Below are positions 60,722 to 64,000 of a stretch of 64,000 bases of DNA, piece by piece (position 1 is the stretch's first letter; each line of letters starts with the position of its first letter). Location of the stretch: positions 4,701,775 through 4,765,774 of the forward strand of contig NC_052409.1 in NCBI RefSeq assembly GCF_009389715.1. The letters are read 5' to 3'. The stretch is from Phoenix dactylifera. Lineage: Eukaryota; Streptophyta; Magnoliopsida; Arecales; Arecaceae. A program made the position numbers and the translations under genes. The notes beneath the pieces were generated by a model. That model searched no databases and had not been told where the DNA came from. It saw nothing but the letters and a program-made list of their open reading frames with translations.

Positions 60722-62224
60722 ATTTAAATATTCTGTACAACGTGTCAGTTATTGTACCCTGAAGTAACTTAATATGAAATCTGGATATGTGCATTTTCTG
60801 TCGCCTTATCCCTTCGAAACCTATGGCCTTTGTGAGTTCTCACGAGTGATATATCCAAGTTGTCAACGCCTGCAAAGTGGATGGAAGTTAAATTTTATGT
60901 AGATATCCCGGTTGGGAATGCATTGGTGTTCTGCTGCCTGCCTGTACTTAAGAGAAGCCCAACCTTTTATGAATCTTTTATCTTAACCCTGGGAAAAACA
61001 TCTCAGCTCTTTAAAACTCCCTGGCATTCCTGCAAGCATAAACCTCATGGATATTTTTTCCTTTCATATCAGCTTGTGGAGAATTTGCCATTATTTATTG
61101 TTTTTTTCAAATCATGCCAATGCATTGAGATCCCTTGGGCTAATATGTCGTTCGGGAAATTGTTTGATGTTGATCTTGCGGTTCTCTCGTCTTCCTCGCA
61201 GGAGCAGAGGATGTTGTTGGAGGAGGTTTATGGACAAAAGATTGAAATATGTCTGCGAGAGTGCCAAATTTTGTACCATGTTGAGGATATATGGTTGGCT
61301 GATTAATTTACTGCACACATGGATCTAAAGTAACTCTTATCCTTGGCATCGTTAGATTTTGTGCTTGCACTAGTGTTGGTTGACAGAATCAACTGTGCTA
61401 TTGCAACGCAGACTCCTTGTCTGAGATAATTCTCGTCTCCACAATTTGTTCCATGTTTCATGTTTCGGAGCTCTTGCCTTCGTTCAGGGAGAGATCCAAG
61501 TATGCAAGTGCGGGGGAGGATCCTGCCAATGGATGATCACAACAATCCATGCATCCTCTCATGTTCTTTGCTGTGTTCAACACCACTGAATTTGAAATAT
61601 AATGGTGGAGAGGCATCTTCATGGTTGGTCGAGGGGGTTTTGAGCCAAGAGCATCCTTGTTCCGTATGGGCTTCGGCGGTTGGTGGCTAGGCTCCGCCCT
61701 CTCCAACAGCTTCGCCGGTGGCCGAGACGGTGAGAGAGACCTTGGCGTGGCCTAGTTTTGGTCAATGCTCAATAGAGAGAGAGAAAAGGAAAAGCTTTTT
61801 CCCATGCAAAAATGGATCTTGTCATCCATGGCAGAACTCAAAAGAGCATAACCAACACAAAATTAGTGTTGCAATGCGTTGATGCCCAAACCTTGCCCAA
61901 TCATGCTATGATGATTTGGAGGTATGGATGGCACATGGCACAAATCAACTTGCTTGGTACATGGTGGTGGAAGACAAAACACCAACTGCTACGGTGTGTC
62001 ATAGGTCTACACACAAAGAGAAGAGAAGGCCCATTGGGTGGCTCTAGTCGGACCTTTTTAGATGCTTAAGTCAGGCAATACTTTAGAACAATAGCATAAA
62101 ATAGCAATAAAATAGAAAGCATCATGGTAGAGTGATCTTCCTGAACCGTTAGGCTTTGAGTGTCTGCCCTAGAGTACTTGGCTCGGGGTGCTCTACATGG
62201 AAGTTCGGCATTGGAGTATGACCT
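60722..62224. other. 3' flank of the ERD2-like gene
   Basis: Probable 3' UTR at the left. The frame 60860-61306 (148 codons) has no recognisable homology, and its two overlapping partners suggest chance. No gene is supported. Confidence 0.45.
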
Positions 62225-62505
62225 GGGAGCTCGGCATAGCTCTGGTCGAAGGTCATGGGTTCTAATCTCCAAGGACTTGTGTCATGATCACCAAAGATGC
62301 GCGGACTGGGAGTATAGATTGGGAGCTCGGCATGACTCTGGTCGGATGTCGTGGGTCTTGAACTCTAGGGACTTATGTCTTGATCGCTAAGGATGCACGG
62401 ACTAGAAGCAAACTGAGAGCTTAGCATGGCTCTGGTCGGATGTTGCATGTCTCAATTTTAGGGACTCGCGTCCTGATCACCAAGGATACATGGATTGGAC
62501 GACCT
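62225..62505 (+). repeat. Three-unit ~95-bp tandem repeat
   Basis: Units start at 62225, 62321 and 62415 (96, 94 and ~91 bp). Each begins G(G/A)GAGCT(C/T)(G/A)GCAT, contains CTCTGGTCG(A/G), and ends near GG(A/C)(C/T)TGG. They diverge by roughly a fifth by eye. Short frames over them repeat the period and are not genes. A weaker fourth unit may precede at ~62160. Confidence 0.85.
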
Positions 62506-63910
62506 CTAAGAACTAACATTCCGGTCTACAAGAACTTGTTGCCATGAGAGCTTGAAAGCCTCTTATAAAAAATTTCTTGTGCTTAGAAGCCCCTGGCTGC
62601 TACTTTTCTTTTCTCTCTCATCTGCTCCTCTCTTTAGCTTTGTTTATAAAGAAGAGGGAGCGCGGATCCATCATTGCGTTATCATTCTCGCTTATATGTG
62701 GACTCCGCCAAGGGTTCAAAAAAAAATTGAAATCTAATTTTTTTCAAAATGCTCGCTACTTGTCGGCCTGTGATGGACGGATCAGATTTAGGCCACATTA
62801 TAATGGAACATCGAATAGCCGATGGGGAACAGAGTATGGAGCTATTTTTTTCCCTCGTGAGAATGTAAAATAAGTATATTGCTTTTGTTTATTTCATTAT
62901 AAAGCATTAGATGCTATCTTTCTATCATTCTCTTCTTGGACATTTCCAGAGTAGTCTCTCTCGGTTGCGGCATTAGCGCCTTCCTCCGTGCTGCTGCTCG
63001 TGCCATTGGCCCGGATGTTGGATCTTGAAGGGGCCGAACAAAAGCATGGCCCCTCTTGGCCGGTGAGCGCAGGACGCAGAGTGGGGTCACAGATGGCGGC
63101 CAAAGAAACCGCACAAGTTGAGGTTGGAATGTCACATCCCGTAAATTTTGCCCGAGCATGTGCAAAAATCAAATCGTCCTCCGCTGCCGCACCTCAAAAG
63201 CCCAGACCCCACCAACCCCAGGGAGCCCAAGAGACGTAATGCTATTAATTGTGGGCTTATTGGGACTCGCATGGTTGGCAAAAAAAATAAATCAACAAAA
63301 AAATAAAAAACAAATTTTATTTGATTAAAATTTTGAATGAAAAAAAAAAAAGATGAAAAAGTTGTATTTTCATAAATATAAGATTTTTATATTTTATAAA
63401 AAAAATTATAGAGGACATGAAAAGTTACTTTACCATCGGTTGTGAATTAAATTTTTTTTTTCAAAAATATTTTTAAGTTATTAAAATTTATGGGCAAATA
63501 GGTATTCATGCAACTTTTTTTAGAAAAGCAGATGATGAAATAAAAAGCATCAACTTTTTTTTTTTTTTTTTGAGCATACTTGGATCGAGCATCAACTTGA
63601 CACAAAAAGCAGGTGATCCATATTCAAATAAGAACCAAAAGATGAGCAAATGTTGTGGTTAAGCTTGGGAGAACCTCTTGAGTTTTTGGCCTCAAGTGAA
63701 GTTTGTTGGGGACTCGAATTATCTAAGAGGGTATGTCAATCTTTCTTTGCAAATGTTACCACTTATTCTGAGTATACTATGCTATAATACCTTAAGCGCC
63801 ACTCGGCTCTAAAGATGAAGGTAGCAAGCACAACATTTTACCATTCACAATTGGTTACAATCTGACAAGAATTTGTATTGATTCCTGATTTTAATTTAAA
63901 TAATTATACT

Positions 63911-63946
<36 letters not shown>

Positions 63947-64000
63947 TTTGTAAAAGAAAGTATAATTAAAAATGCATATCAAACCAGAGCAGCCAAGGTA
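62506..64000. other. Right-end intergenic DNA
   Basis: 62890-63240 is GC-richer with overlapping frames on both strands but no family resemblance. 63250-63600 is very A/T-rich. A (TC)n(TG)n microsatellite lies at 63911-63947. No gene is supported. Confidence 0.5.
63911..63947. repeat. Compound (TC)n(TG)n microsatellite
   Basis: About nine TC units pass directly into about nine TG units. Confidence 0.9.

Noticed and set aside
60860..61306. 148-codon frame after the ERD2-like gene
   Set aside because: It lies in the 3' flank, has no homology I can see, and overlaps other frames on both strands.

Overview
The window is nuclear DNA of a flowering plant: genes with many GT-AG introns, kilobase-long AT-rich introns, and dispersed plant transposable elements (Ty1-copia, LINE, TRIM-like LTR and fold-back or MITE-like repeats). 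Long introns packed with transposons, and repeat types that resemble palm repeats, make a monocot, perhaps a palm, my best guess. That is inference; no species marker is visible.

Five protein genes could be rebuilt exon by exon, with reading frame kept across every junction. (1) 720-14609 (+): a 348-residue protein with four RanBP2-type zinc fingers. Its first intron holds an almost undamaged, antisense Ty1-copia retrotransposon (1082-6266). (2) 18577-20109 (+): a 345-residue plant coiled-coil protein of unknown function. (3) 28347-24668 (-): a 215-residue LOG-type cytokinin-activating enzyme in seven exons. (4) 41434-36376 (-): a 501-residue seipin of the plant long-N-terminus type. (5) 49208-60721 (+): a 272-residue ERD2-like (KDEL-receptor family) membrane protein. 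No functional link between neighbours is evident; this looks like ordinary plant gene spacing.

The most unusual segment is 42731-45175, a GC-rich island between the divergent seipin and ERD2-like genes. It reads as one LTR-type insertion flanked by a 5-bp target duplication (ATGAG). It has three LTRs separated by two 56-bp internal segments. The LTRs differ mainly in how many ~171-bp repeats they carry (4, 3 and 1), and each begins with an snRNA-type promoter pair (GTCCCACATCG plus a TATA-like box). A decayed relative lies in the seipin intron at about 37340-37725.

Other structure includes a 110-bp duplication flanking the copia element together with a truncated LTR; a 60-bp tandem duplication that copies a 3' splice site of the zinc-finger gene; a 3n stop-free intron in that gene; four LINE RNase H tail fragments; a long-TIR element next to gene 2; a GGTGATC-rich TIR element in the seipin intron; a GC-rich fold-back in the ERD2-like intron; and a three-unit 95-bp tandem repeat near the right end. 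The rest of the intergenic sequence shows no coding evidence.
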